Shown piece by piece: positions 1 to 8,381 of a stretch of 64,000 nucleotides of DNA; position 1 is the first letter of the stretch; each line of letters starts with the position of its first letter. A program made the translations under genes and the position numbers. Source of the DNA: Pseudomonas sp. C2B4 (GTDB lineage: Bacteria > Pseudomonadota > Gammaproteobacteria > Pseudomonadales > Pseudomonadaceae); assembly GCF_013359695.1 (NCBI RefSeq), contig NZ_JABFMU010000030.1:1-64000 (forward strand). The letters run 5' to 3'. The notes beneath the pieces were generated by a model, which saw nothing but the letters and a program-made list of their open reading frames with translations, was not told where the DNA came from and did not search any database.

Positions 1-40
1 GCGTATCAGACAGCACTAATGGCGTCTGACACTCCCTCTT

Positions 41-62
41 CGCGAGCAGGCTCGCTCCCACA
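41..62. repeat. REP-like element, single arm
   Basis: A single copy of the palindromic extragenic unit with core GAGCAGGCTCGCTCCCA, lying just past the 3' end of the minus-strand gene that ends at 70. The same unit recurs about ten more times in the window, usually as inverted pairs. It may be half of a pair cut by the window start. Confidence 0.85.
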
Positions 63-69
63 GTTGTTA

Positions 70-1182
70 TCAGTACTCTGATAGATCCGCCAACGGATGC
101 CGGCCTTCCCAAACCTTTTTGAAATGCGCCTCCACCACGGCATCCGGCACTTTGTTGATATCCGGCCAGTGCCAGTGCGGTTTCTGATCCTTGTCGATCA
201 ACCGCGCACGCACCCCTTCGCTGAATTCCGGATGGCGGCAGCAATTGAGGCTCAGGGTGTATTCCATCTGAAAAACCTGCGCCAGCGACAGATGCCGGGC
301 GCGGACGATCTGTTCCCACACCAGACGAGCGGTCAGCGGCGAGCCTTCGCTCATGGTCCGCGCGGCGCGGCTGAGCAGGAGGTCGGTGTGATCGCGCAAC
401 GCACTGATGGCTTTCCAGGCACATCGTACATCGCTGACATCCAGCAGTTCATCGATACGCTGGCGTCGCGGCAGCCACTGGGCTTCGGGCATCTGGTCGA
501 CGGCTTCCTGCTGCAGGGCCTTGAGCAGGCTGTTGAGCTGCATCGGCGTCTGTTCCTGCCAGTTCAATTGCAACAAGCCTTCGATGAGCTTTTCCTGTTG
601 CTCATCCAGCAGGAAACGGTCGGCCAGATCCAGGTCAATGGCGTCGCGACCGTTCATATGGGCGCCGGTCAGGCCGAGGAACAGCCCGAGCTTGCCGGGC
701 AGGCGCGACAGGAACCAGCTGGCGCCGACGTCAGGGTACAGGCCGATGCTGATCTCCGGCATTGCCAGTCGACTGCTCGGCGTGACAATGCGAATGCTCG
801 CGCCTTGCAGCAGGCCCATACCGCCGCCGAGTACATAACCGTGTCCCCAGCAGATCAGCGGCTTGGGGTAAGTGTGCAGGCTGAAGTCCAGGCGATATTC
901 CGAGTTGAAAAAGTGCGCGGCCAAGGTGGGCACTTCGCCCGGGTGGGCGCGACAGGCCTCCACCAGACTGCGCACTTCGCCGCCGGCGCAAAAGGCCTTG
1001 GCGCCGTTGCCGCGCAACAATACGCAGACGATTTGCGGCTCCTTGGCCCAGGCGTCCAGTCGATCGCGCAGGGCGTTGATCATCGGCAATGACAGGGCGT
1101 TGAGCGACTTTTCGGCATCGAGGGTGGCAACGCCGATGCGGGCGCCGTCGGTGCCGGTGAGTTCTTCGAAGTGCAGATTCAT
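70..1182 (-). CDS. 3-hydroxyisobutyryl-CoA hydrolase-like, crotonase superfamily
   Basis: Predicted cytoplasmic CoA-thioester enzyme of the crotonase fold. The oxyanion-hole segments KAFCAGGEV (about residues 62-70) and HGYVLGGGMGL (114-124) are present. MPEISIGLYPDVGAS at 141-155 gives an acidic pair at E143 and D151, the arrangement of 3-hydroxyisobutyryl-CoA hydrolase, which acts in valine breakdown. The 370-residue length fits that family better than the roughly 260 residues of simple enoyl-CoA hydratases. The ATG at 1182 is chosen over one 27 codons upstream because GAGGT sits just before it and homology begins there. It is divergent from ung. Substrate cannot be proven from sequence, and an atypical enoyl-CoA hydratase/isomerase is the alternative. 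Confidence 0.8.
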   Translation of the reverse strand: MNLHFEELTGTDGARIGVATLDAEKSLNALSLPMINALRDRLDAWAKEPQIVCVLLRGNGAKAFCAGGEVRSLVEACRAHPGEVPTLAAHFFNSEYRLDFSLHTYPKPLICWGHGYVLGGGMGLLQGASIRIVTPSSRLAMPEISIGLYPDVGASWFLSRLPGKLGLFLGLTGAHMNGRDAIDLDLADRFLLDEQQEKLIEGLLQLNWQEQTPMQLNSLLKALQQEAVDQMPEAQWLPRRQRIDELLDVSDVRCAWKAISALRDHTDLLLSRAARTMSEGSPLTARLVWEQIVRARHLSLAQVFQMEYTLSLNCCRHPEFSEGVRARLIDKDQKPHWHWPDINKVPDAVVEAHFKKVWEGRHPLADLSEY

Positions 1183-1314
1183 CGTGACCTCGATCGGGAA
1201 TTTGAGGGTTAAGTATGATCGCTGTGCGGGAAAGTGCCGGATCTGCGTCAGATCAATTGACAAGCGTGGTCGGCCTTCTTAGGGTTCGCCCCATTGTTTT
1301 TGCCGGATGTGACC

Positions 1315-2007
1315 ATGACTGCTGACGACCGTATCAAACTCGAACCGAGCTGGAAGGAGGCACTGCGTGCCGAATTCGACCAGCCTTACATGGCAGAGTT
1401 GCGAAATTTCCTGCAACAGGAGCGGGCGGCCGGCAAGGAAATCTATCCACCGGGCCCGATGATTTTCAACGCCCTGAACTCGACGCCGCTGGACAAGGTC
1501 AAGGTGGTCATCCTCGGTCAGGACCCGTATCACGGCCCGGGCCAGGCTCATGGTTTGTGCTTCTCGGTGCAACCGGGCGTACCGGCACCGCCGTCGCTGG
1601 TGAACATCTATAAAGAGTTGAAGCGCGACCTGAACATCGACATCCCCAACCACGGTTACCTGCAGAGCTGGGCGGAACAGGGCGTGCTGATGCTCAACAC
1701 CACCATGACAGTCGAGCGCGCCAACGCCAATGCGCACAAGGACAAGGGCTGGCAGTTTTTCACGGATCGGATCATTGAAGTGGTCAGCCAAAGGCAACCG
1801 CACCTGGTGTTCATGCTGTGGGGCGCCCATGCCCAGAGCAAGCAGAAGCTGATCGACGCCACCAAGCACCTGGTGCTGACCTCGGTGCACCCGTCACCGT
1901 TGTCGGCCTATCGTGGCTTCCTGGGTTGCGGGCACTTCAGCCGGACCAACAAGTTCCTGGAGCAGAACGGCGAGACGCCGATCGAGTGGCGATTGCCGAA
2001 CCTCTGA
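1315..2007 (+). CDS. ung: Uracil-DNA glycosylase, family 1
   Basis: Excises uracil from DNA to start base excision repair of deaminated cytosine or misincorporated dUMP. The water-activating motif GQDPYHGPGQAHG is at residues 68-80 with D70 as catalytic Asp. The uracil-recognition segment LMLNTTMTVE and the DNA-intercalation loop HPSPLSAYRGF near the C-terminus are intact. At 230 residues it matches the family. An in-frame TTG at 1294 would add seven residues; the ATG is preferred, though neither start has a strong ribosome binding site. It stands alone and ends in a REP pair that separates it from the convergent AbrB gene. Confidence 0.96.
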   Translation: MTADDRIKLEPSWKEALRAEFDQPYMAELRNFLQQERAAGKEIYPPGPMIFNALNSTPLDKVKVVILGQDPYHGPGQAHGLCFSVQPGVPAPPSLVNIYKELKRDLNIDIPNHGYLQSWAEQGVLMLNTTMTVERANANAHKDKGWQFFTDRIIEVVSQRQPHLVFMLWGAHAQSKQKLIDATKHLVLTSVHPSPLSAYRGFLGCGHFSRTNKFLEQNGETPIEWRLPNL

Positions 2008-2015
2008 AAAAGCTA

Positions 2016-2079
2016 CGCGAGCAGGCTCGCTCCCACAAGGAACACGCGAACCCTGTGGGAGCGAGCCTGCTCGCGAAGG
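2016..2079. repeat. REP-like inverted pair between ung and the AbrB-type gene
   Basis: Two copies of the GAGCAGGCTCGCTCCCA unit in head-to-head inverted orientation, separated by about 16 bases. The transcript would fold into a long hairpin. It lies between two convergent genes and could end transcription or protect mRNA ends in both directions. Confidence 0.88.
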
Positions 2080-2094
2080 ACTTGACTCGGTCTA

Positions 2095-3135
2095 TCAGAC
2101 TGAATCCGGACCCCGGTTCCAGTACTTGAACAACGGCTCCGCCAGAAACAACACAAACAGCAACCGCATCACCTGCATTGCCGTCACCAGCGGTACCGAC
2201 AGTTGCAGGGTCTCCGCCGTCAGGCTCATCTCCGCAATACCGCCGGGCATCATGCCCAGGGTCAGCGAACGCAGATCCAGGTGGGTCAGGGCGCTCAAGC
2301 CCAATGCCGCCGCCGTCGCAATCAACATGGTCAACACCGTGCCGATCAAAGTGCGGCCCATGAACGAGGGCGCGCGGCGGAAAAACTGTCGATTGAAGTG
2401 ACAGCCCAGACCGCTGCCGATCAGCCATTGGCCAATCTGGCTGCCACCGTTGGGCAATCCGATGTGTAAATCCCAGCCGATGCTGACCGCTGCACTCACC
2501 AGCAACGGCCCGAACAGCCATGGGTTGGGTTGACGCAGGCGCTCCCAGATCCAGGCCACGACTGCGCCAGCAGGAAACAAAAACGCCAGCCAGCGCCAAT
2601 CGATGCTGCCGGCGTGGGAGATGGGCGTGCCGTCGCCCAACAGGTATTTGAATGCGGCCGGCACACAGAGAACGACCACCAACACCCGCAAACTCTGTCC
2701 CGCCGCGACACGGCTGAGCACCGCGCCGTTACGGGCGCCGAGGTTGACCATCTCCCCGGAGCCACCGGGCATGCTCGAGAAGAACGCTGTGGCGCGATCT
2801 TCGCCGGTGCGCCGCATCAACCAGACCCCGACCACCGCCGACAGACTGGTGACCAGTGCACCGAAGAAAATCAGGCCGAAATGACTCAAAACCTGCTCCA
2901 TCACCACCGGGGTGAAGTGCAGGCCGATGCCGATGCCGACAATCCACTGGCCGCACTTGCGGCCGCCAGGGATTTCCGCCAATTGCCAGGGTGTCAGGCA
3001 GCGCACGAGGATGATCGCCAGCAACGAGCCGACCATCCACGGCAGCGGCCAGCCGACCTGGCTGGCGAGGTAACCGCCCAGCAGGCCGACCAGTGGTGTG
3101 CCCCACCAGGCTTTGAAGGGTGTTCGATCAGACAT
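2095..3135 (-). CDS. AbrB-family integral membrane protein, putative transporter
   Basis: A 346-residue, strongly hydrophobic protein with an internal duplication. The motif SSMPGGSGEM in the first half is echoed by GMMPGGIAEM in the second, the hallmark of the membrane AbrB family (often mislabelled a transcriptional regulator or ammonia monooxygenase). It is not the DNA-binding AbrB/SpoVT fold. Its ATG at 3135 overlaps the tctA stop (ATGTCTGA, 8 bases), implying translational coupling and co-expression with the tricarboxylate transporter. The in-frame start seven codons upstream is less likely. Substrate unknown; a role as an accessory or second transporter is inferred from context only. 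Confidence 0.8.
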   Translation of the reverse strand: MSDRTPFKAWWGTPLVGLLGGYLASQVGWPLPWMVGSLLAIILVRCLTPWQLAEIPGGRKCGQWIVGIGIGLHFTPVVMEQVLSHFGLIFFGALVTSLSAVVGVWLMRRTGEDRATAFFSSMPGGSGEMVNLGARNGAVLSRVAAGQSLRVLVVVLCVPAAFKYLLGDGTPISHAGSIDWRWLAFLFPAGAVVAWIWERLRQPNPWLFGPLLVSAAVSIGWDLHIGLPNGGSQIGQWLIGSGLGCHFNRQFFRRAPSFMGRTLIGTVLTMLIATAAALGLSALTHLDLRSLTLGMMPGGIAEMSLTAETLQLSVPLVTAMQVMRLLFVLFLAEPLFKYWNRGPDSV

Positions 3136-4642
3136 CGGCGATAACGCGCCGGGCAACCGAACGCTTGCGCCAGATCCGCAGGATCGGCACCAGCAACATC
3201 ACCACGATCAACCCCCAGACACCGACGGTGATTCCGCTCGACCAGAGAATGTCCAGGGAACCGTTGGAAATCGACAAGGCCCGACGCAGGTTTTGTTCCA
3301 TCAAACCGCCGAGGATGAAGCCCAGCAGTACCGGCGACAGCGGGAAGTCCAGCTTGCGCAGGATGTAACCGAAGATGCCGATGCCGATCATCAGGAACAG
3401 GTCGAAGGTGGTGGCATGCACCGCGTACACGCCAATGGCGGTGATGATCGCGATCATCGGCACCAGCGCCCAGTTCGGCACGGCGAGGATTTTGGTGAAG
3501 ATGCGGATCATCGGGATGTTGAGGATCACCAGCATGATGTTGGCGATGAACAACGACGCGATCAGGCCCCAGACGATGTCCGGTTGCTGTTGGAACAGCA
3601 GCGGGCCCGGGGTGATGTTGTACAGCGACAGCGCGCCGATCATCACTGCCGTGGTGCCCGAACCCGGAACGCCGAGGGTCAGCATCGGCACCAGTGCGCC
3701 GCAGGCTTCAGCACCGATGGCGGTTTCCGGAGCCGCCAGGCCACGCTTGTCGCCCTGGCCGAATTTGCCGTTCGGCCCGGCAATGCGTTTTTCGGTCATG
3801 TAGGCCACGGCGCTGGCCAGTGTCGCACCGGCACCCGGCAGCACGCCCATGATGAAACCGAGCACACCGCAACGCATGTTCACCCAGAACACCGACGCGG
3901 CTTCCTTGAAGTTGAACAGCATCCGCCCGGTGGCCTGGAAGGCTTCCTGGCCACGGTGGGTTTTTTCCAGCAGCAAGAGGATTTCGCTGATGGAGAACAG
4001 GCCCAGCACCAGCACCACGAATTGAATGCCGTCGGTGAGGTGGATGTTGTCGCCGGTGAAGCGATACACGCCGCTGTTGGCATCGATGCCGACGGTCGAC
4101 AGGAACAGCCCGATCAACGCCGCGATGAATGTCTTCAGGGGACGGTCGCCCGCCATGCCGCCGAGGCAGACAATCGCAAACACCATCAACACGAAGTATT
4201 CCGCCGGGCCGAAGGCAATCGCCCACTTCGCCAGCATCGGCGCGAACACCACCATGCCGCAGGTCGCAATGAAAGCGCCGATGAATGAACTCCAGGCCGA
4301 CAGCGACAGCGCCACACCGGCCAGGCCCTGGCGGGCCATCGGGTAACCGTCGAGGGTGGTCATCACAGTGGACGCTTCGCCCGGAATGTTCAGCAGGATC
4401 GAGCTGATCCGGCCGCCGTATTCGCAACCCAGGTACACCGCTGCCAGCAGGATCAGCGCCGATTCCGGCGGCAGGCCCAGGGCGAAGGCGATCGGGATCA
4501 GCAACGCCACGCCGTTGATCGGCCCTAACCCCGGCAACAGGCCAACGATGGTGCCGATCAGGGTGCCGCTGAGCGCGGTCACCAGGTTGTAAGGGGTCAG
4601 TGCGACGCCGAAGCCGTGACTCAAATAACCAAGCGTATCCAT
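3128..4642 (-). CDS. tctA: Tripartite tricarboxylate transporter large permease TctA
   Basis: Large multi-spanning subunit (504 residues, about 12 hydrophobic segments) of a tripartite tricarboxylate transporter, a secondary system driven by an ion gradient that takes up citrate-like acids across the inner membrane with TctB and the periplasmic receptor TctC. The family motif GLLPGLGPINGVALLIP lies near residues 38-54 and SSILLNIPGE near 80-89. It starts one base after the tctB stop. The order porin-tctC-tctB-tctA, divergent from tctDE, matches the known citrate/tricarboxylate locus of P. aeruginosa. Confidence 0.93.
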   Translation of the reverse strand: MDTLGYLSHGFGVALTPYNLVTALSGTLIGTIVGLLPGLGPINGVALLIPIAFALGLPPESALILLAAVYLGCEYGGRISSILLNIPGEASTVMTTLDGYPMARQGLAGVALSLSAWSSFIGAFIATCGMVVFAPMLAKWAIAFGPAEYFVLMVFAIVCLGGMAGDRPLKTFIAALIGLFLSTVGIDANSGVYRFTGDNIHLTDGIQFVVLVLGLFSISEILLLLEKTHRGQEAFQATGRMLFNFKEAASVFWVNMRCGVLGFIMGVLPGAGATLASAVAYMTEKRIAGPNGKFGQGDKRGLAAPETAIGAEACGALVPMLTLGVPGSGTTAVMIGALSLYNITPGPLLFQQQPDIVWGLIASLFIANIMLVILNIPMIRIFTKILAVPNWALVPMIAIITAIGVYAVHATTFDLFLMIGIGIFGYILRKLDFPLSPVLLGFILGGLMEQNLRRALSISNGSLDILWSSGITVGVWGLIVVMLLVPILRIWRKRSVARRVIADV

Positions 4643-4643
4643 A

Positions 4644-5102
4644 TCAGTTCTCCAGAACGTCGAGCAGGCCCAGAGGCAGTGGCACGTCCATGACTTTGTC
4701 GAACAGCAGGTACAGGCCGACGCTCATCAGGCTGATGATCACCGCGCCCGGCAACCAGCGTCCGCCATACAGGCGCGCCATCGGGATGCCGACCAGCATG
4801 CTGCTGAGGATGAAGCCCAGGGGTTCGAACAGCCCGGCGAAGACCAGCAGCAACAGCACGCAAACACCGATCTTGGTCAGGGTTTCGCGGTCCATCGGCG
4901 GATCTTCATCGGTGTGCTTGATCGGTGAAGGGCGGTACACCATGTACACCAGCGCCAGGCCCATCAGCCCCAGCATCAGCAGAGGGAAGGCCCGAGGACC
5001 GATCGGTTCATAGGAAAAAGGTGCCTGATAGGGCCAGGCCATCAGCACCAGGCTGAGACAGGCCAGCAACAGCACCGAAGCAAAAAGGCGTTGTAAGAGC
5101 AT
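4644..5102 (-). CDS. tctB: Tripartite tricarboxylate transporter small permease TctB
   Basis: Small membrane subunit (152 residues) with about four hydrophobic segments, partner of TctA. The ATG at 5102 is preferred over a GTG at 5120 because AGGAG sits seven bases upstream and the protein then begins directly with its first membrane segment. It lies 58 bases after tctC and one base before tctA in the same operon. TctB proteins are poorly conserved, so recognition rests on size, membrane pattern and position. Confidence 0.9.
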   Translation of the reverse strand: MLLQRLFASVLLLACLSLVLMAWPYQAPFSYEPIGPRAFPLLMLGLMGLALVYMVYRPSPIKHTDEDPPMDRETLTKIGVCVLLLLVFAGLFEPLGFILSSMLVGIPMARLYGGRWLPGAVIISLMSVGLYLLFDKVMDVPLPLGLLDVLEN

Positions 5103-5160
5103 GGGAAACTCCTGTGCCACGGCCCCGCAAGACGGGACCGTGGCCGCTAGACAGAGACGA

Positions 5161-6138
5161 TCACTGAATCAGGCCGAACTCTTTGGCCAGCACCTTGTAG
5201 TCCGCGACCTGCTTCTTCACGTAGGTGTCCAGTTCCTGGCCGGTCATGGCGAACGGGAACAGTTCACGCTGGTCGCGCAGCTTGGCGAACTCTTCGGACG
5301 CCAGCAGTTTGTCGAAGGAGTTTTTCCACCAGGCGTAGTCTTCATCGCTGACTTTTGGCCCCAGGTAGAAGCCACGAACCACCGGCCAGACGATGTCATA
5401 GCCTTGCTCTTTGGCGGTCGGAATGTCCTTCATTTCCGGCTCGTCCAGGCGCTTTTCGGAGAACACCGCCAGCAGACGCATGTCGCCGCTCTGGATGTGC
5501 GGCATGGAGTCGGAGATGTCGGTGCTGCCGACCTGGATGTGACCGCCGAGCAGGGCAGTGGCGATTTCACCGCCACCTTCGAGGGCGACGTAACGCAAGT
5601 CACGCGGATTGATACCCGCGGCTTTAGCGATCAGCGCGGTCTGCATCCAGTCCTGGCTGCCCACGGTGCCGCCTGAACCGATCACCACTTTGCTCGGATC
5701 TTTCTTCAGCGCCTGCACCAGATCGTCCAGGGTCTTGTAGGGCGAATCGCTTTTCACCGCGATGGCGCCGTAGCTGGTACCGACGGCAGCGAGCCAGCGC
5801 ACGTTGGTTTCATCGAAACGACCGAACTTGCCTTGCGCCAGGTTCAGCAGCGAACCGCTGGACCAGGCCACCAGCGTGCCCGCATCCGCCGGGCGTTGGG
5901 CGACCACCGCGTTGTAGGCCACCGCGCCGACACCGCCGGGCATGTAGGTCACGCGCATCGGTTTGGTCAGCAGTTTTTCGTTGACCAGCGCGCTTTGCGC
6001 CAGTTTGCAGGTCAGGTCGAAGCCACCGCCAGGGGAGGCCGGGGCGATGCATTCCGGGCGCTTTGGCTCGGCCATCAGTTGGCCGGCGAACAGCACGCAG
6101 CTGGCGGCGAGAGCGATTTTACGCATTGACAGGTTCAT
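5161..6138 (-). CDS. tctC: Periplasmic tricarboxylate-binding receptor TctC
   Basis: Substrate-binding protein (325 residues) of the tripartite transporter, with an N-terminal signal peptide ending near LMAEP. The ligand-loop motif SPGGGFD at about 38-44 is typical of TctC/Bug receptors that bind carboxylates through ordered water. AAGGAGA precedes the ATG. The leader carries AACAACAA (6156-6163 on the minus strand), a consensus A-rich target for Hfq/Crc, so synthesis is probably repressed when preferred carbon sources are present. Citrate or a related tricarboxylate is the expected ligand by synteny; the sequence alone does not fix the ligand. Confidence 0.92.
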   Translation of the reverse strand: MNLSMRKIALAASCVLFAGQLMAEPKRPECIAPASPGGGFDLTCKLAQSALVNEKLLTKPMRVTYMPGGVGAVAYNAVVAQRPADAGTLVAWSSGSLLNLAQGKFGRFDETNVRWLAAVGTSYGAIAVKSDSPYKTLDDLVQALKKDPSKVVIGSGGTVGSQDWMQTALIAKAAGINPRDLRYVALEGGGEIATALLGGHIQVGSTDISDSMPHIQSGDMRLLAVFSEKRLDEPEMKDIPTAKEQGYDIVWPVVRGFYLGPKVSDEDYAWWKNSFDKLLASEEFAKLRDQRELFPFAMTGQELDTYVKKQVADYKVLAKEFGLIQ

Positions 6139-6155
6139 TCAAGTCTCCTTGGGAG

Positions 6156-6163
6156 TTGTTGTT
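6156..6163 (-). promoter_or_regulatory. CA motif (Hfq/Crc target) in the tctC leader
   Basis: On the minus strand this reads AACAACAA, fitting the AAYAAYAA catabolite-activity motif, close upstream of the tctC ribosome binding site. In Pseudomonas, Hfq with Crc binds such sites and blocks translation during growth on preferred substrates. Confidence 0.6.
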
Positions 6164-6177
6164 ATGGACGTACTGAA

Positions 6178-7470
6178 TTACCAAAGGGCAACGCTATAGC
6201 TCACCAGCAGACGCACTTCATCGGCATCGCGAGCAGAGTAGTTGGAACGGTAAGTGGCATTGCGCAGGCGTACGGCGACGTCCTTGAGGGCGCCACTTTG
6301 CACGACATATTTGATCTCGGTGTTGCGCTCCCACTCTTTGCCTTCGTCACCGTTCTTGAGTTTGATGTTGTCACCGCTCAAGTAACGGCTCATGAAACTC
6401 AGGCCGGGAACGCCGAGTTTGGCGAAGTCGAAGTCGTAACGTGCCTGCCATGAGCGCTCTTCGGCGCCGGCAAAGTCGTTGATTTGCACGAAGTTGACCA
6501 GGTACGGGTCGGCGCCATCCACATAGGGGAACGCGCTGTCGCCGGACATGTGCTGATAGCCGGCGCTGAACTTGTGTCCGCTCAAGGCATAACTCACCAG
6601 GCCGTTGAGGGATTGGTTATCGATCTTGCCGCCACGGGCTGCGCCCTCGTCGTCACTGATGGCCAGGCGCAAATCGGTACCGATCGTACCCGGTCCGAAT
6701 GGCTGCGAGGCAATCACACCCAGGAAGTGCTGGTTGTAGACTTCATCGAGCTGCGCGAAGTGGTAGCTGCCGGTGATTTTGTCGGTGAACTTGTAGTCCA
6801 CGCCGCCAAAGTCGAAATGCTTGCCGGCCACCGTACCGGCGAAACGACTGTTCTTGTTGTTGAGGGCGATGTCCTCGAAGTCAGTGCTGTCGCGGTCCTT
6901 GGCTTTCTCCAGGCGTCCGCCGGTGAAGGTCAGGTTCTTGATCTCTTTGGAGGTCAGCAGGCCGCCTTCAAACGTCTGCGGCAGGATGCGCCCATCGTTT
7001 GGCTTGAGGATTGGCAGTTCCGGAATCAGGCTGCCGATTTTCAGTTCGGTGGCGGAGATTTTCACTTTGCCGGTCAGGCCCAGTTTGGAGTATTCGTCAG
7101 CTGCGCGTCCGTCGTCGTGGGTCGGCAGCAGGCCGGTGCCGGTGCGATCAGGACTGGAATCGAGCTTGACCCCCAGCATGCCCAACGCATCGACTCCGAA
7201 CCCCACGGTGCCGTCGGTGTAACCTGATTGCAGATTGAGCATGAAACCCTGGGCCCACTCGTCACGCTTGGACTGCTGGGCGCTGGTGCCGTCGCGAAAA
7301 TCGCGGTTGAAGTACATGTTGCGGGTTTCGAAGGTGGCCGAACTGTCTTCGATGAAGTCGGCCTGGCTCAGCGGCGAAAAACCGGCAAGCGCGGCGGCAC
7401 TGGCAAGGGCGGTGTTGCTGAAACGGGAGAGGCGGGCAGGCGCGATAGCCTGGGTCTGCAAGGACTGCAT
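6178..7470 (-). CDS. opdH: OprD-family outer membrane porin (OpdH-like)
   Basis: An 18-strand OprD-type specific channel, 430 residues, with a signal peptide (cleavage near SQAD) and mature start DFIEDSSATFETRNMYF, the usual OprD N-terminus. It ends in an alternating hydrophobic strand closing in W, as outer membrane barrels do. It begins the opdH-tctC-tctB-tctA operon 39 bases before tctC and is divergent from tctD. By synteny with P. aeruginosa it should pass tricarboxylates such as citrate and cis-aconitate. GGAG precedes the ATG, with AACAATAA (CA motif) just upstream. Family assignment is firm; the specificity is inferred from context. Confidence 0.88.
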   Translation of the reverse strand: MQSLQTQAIAPARLSRFSNTALASAAALAGFSPLSQADFIEDSSATFETRNMYFNRDFRDGTSAQQSKRDEWAQGFMLNLQSGYTDGTVGFGVDALGMLGVKLDSSPDRTGTGLLPTHDDGRAADEYSKLGLTGKVKISATELKIGSLIPELPILKPNDGRILPQTFEGGLLTSKEIKNLTFTGGRLEKAKDRDSTDFEDIALNNKNSRFAGTVAGKHFDFGGVDYKFTDKITGSYHFAQLDEVYNQHFLGVIASQPFGPGTIGTDLRLAISDDEGAARGGKIDNQSLNGLVSYALSGHKFSAGYQHMSGDSAFPYVDGADPYLVNFVQINDFAGAEERSWQARYDFDFAKLGVPGLSFMSRYLSGDNIKLKNGDEGKEWERNTEIKYVVQSGALKDVAVRLRNATYRSNYSARDADEVRLLVSYSVALW

Positions 7471-7486
7471 GGGTGACTTACTCCGT

Positions 7487-7494
7487 TTATTGTT
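7487..7494 (-). promoter_or_regulatory. CA motif (Hfq/Crc target) in the opdH leader
   Basis: Minus-strand AACAATAA fits AAYAAYAA and sits a few bases upstream of the GGAG ribosome binding site of the porin gene. With the similar site before tctC it suggests the operon is under catabolite repression at two translation starts. Confidence 0.6.
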
Positions 7495-7589
7495 CTTATT
7501 TGTCGAAAACGCTTCGAGGCGTTTTTCGGATCGCTGTTTGGCAGCAGCGACGGAACTTGAAACATTCCGTAACTCGACTCTAACCAGCC

Positions 7590-7608
7590 AACCTTTCGCT
7601 AACCTTTC
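7590..7608. promoter_or_regulatory. 11-bp-spaced direct repeats, candidate TctD operator
   Basis: AACCTTTC occurs at 7590-7597 and again at 7601-7608, an 11-base period that puts both on one face of the helix, as OmpR/PhoB-type regulators prefer. It lies in the 239-base gap between the divergent opdH and tctD genes. The link to TctD is inferred from position. Confidence 0.4.
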
Positions 7609-7709
7609 ATCGGGCTTACACGGTTTTTTTGGGCTTCACAGCAGCGGAGGTGGCTGTAAACTCCGCGCCAAAGAATGGCGTTGACCATCCCTGAATGAGG
7701 TAAAGATCC

Positions 7710-8381
7710 ATGCGTGTTCTGCTCGTCGAAGATCATCTGCAGCTCGCCGAAAGTGTTGCCCAGGCGCTCAAGAGCACCGGGTTGACCGTGGACGTGCTGC
7801 ACGATGGCGTGGCCGCCGATCTCGCGTTGGGCAGCGAGGAATACGCCATGGCGATTCTCGATGTCGGCCTGCCGCGCATGGATGGTTTTGAAGTACTGGC
7901 GCGTCTGCGCGCGCGGGGCAAGAACCTGCCGGTGCTGATGTTGACCGCGCGCAGTGATGTCAAGGATCGGGTCCATGGCCTCAACCTGGGCGCCGACGAT
8001 TACCTGGCCAAGCCTTTCGAATTGACCGAACTCGAAGCCCGGGTCAAAGCGTTGCTGCGCCGTAGCGTGTTGGGCGGCGAGCGTGTGCAGCGCTGCGGGG
8101 TACTGGCCTATGACCTCGATACCCGGCGCTTCACCCTCGGCGAAGAATTGTTGACCCTGACCTCCCGCGAGCAGGCGGTGCTCGAGGCCCTGATTGCGCG
8201 TCCCGGCCGGGTCATGAGCAAGGAGCAGCTGGCCTCCCAGGTTTTTGGTCTCGACGAAGAGGCCAGCCCCGACGCCATCGAAATCTACGTGCACCGCTTG
8301 CGCAAGAAACTTGACGGTCAACCGGTCGCGATCGTGACCTTCCGCGGCCTCGGCTACTTGCTGGAAAGCCGCGATGCATAA
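7710..8381 (+). CDS. tctD: TctD, OmpR-family response regulator
   Basis: Two-domain response regulator (223 residues). Receiver: acidic pocket E7/D8, phospho-acceptor D51 in LDVGLPRMDGF, and the conserved Lys in DDYLAKPF. A C-terminal winged helix of the OmpR/PhoB type carries the IEIYVHRLRKKL recognition segment. It should activate the divergent porin/tctCBA operon in response to external tricarboxylates sensed by TctE. Its stop overlaps the tctE start by eight bases, so the pair is translationally coupled. Confidence 0.93.
   Translation: MRVLLVEDHLQLAESVAQALKSTGLTVDVLHDGVAADLALGSEEYAMAILDVGLPRMDGFEVLARLRARGKNLPVLMLTARSDVKDRVHGLNLGADDYLAKPFELTELEARVKALLRRSVLGGERVQRCGVLAYDLDTRRFTLGEELLTLTSREQAVLEALIARPGRVMSKEQLASQVFGLDEEASPDAIEIYVHRLRKKLDGQPVAIVTFRGLGYLLESRDA

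Noticed and set aside
2016..2079. Repeated GAGCAGGCTCGCTCCCA units as a CRISPR array
   Set aside because: Copies are scattered singly or as inverted pairs over the window, with no regular spacers and no cas genes.
2095..3135. The AbrB-type protein as a transcription regulator or ammonia monooxygenase
   Set aside because: It is an integral membrane protein with an internal repeat; those labels come from legacy annotation.
3098..4288. A 396-codon plus-strand frame opposite tctA
   Set aside because: Antisense shadow of a clear transporter gene; rich in His, Gln and Asp in the way such shadows are.
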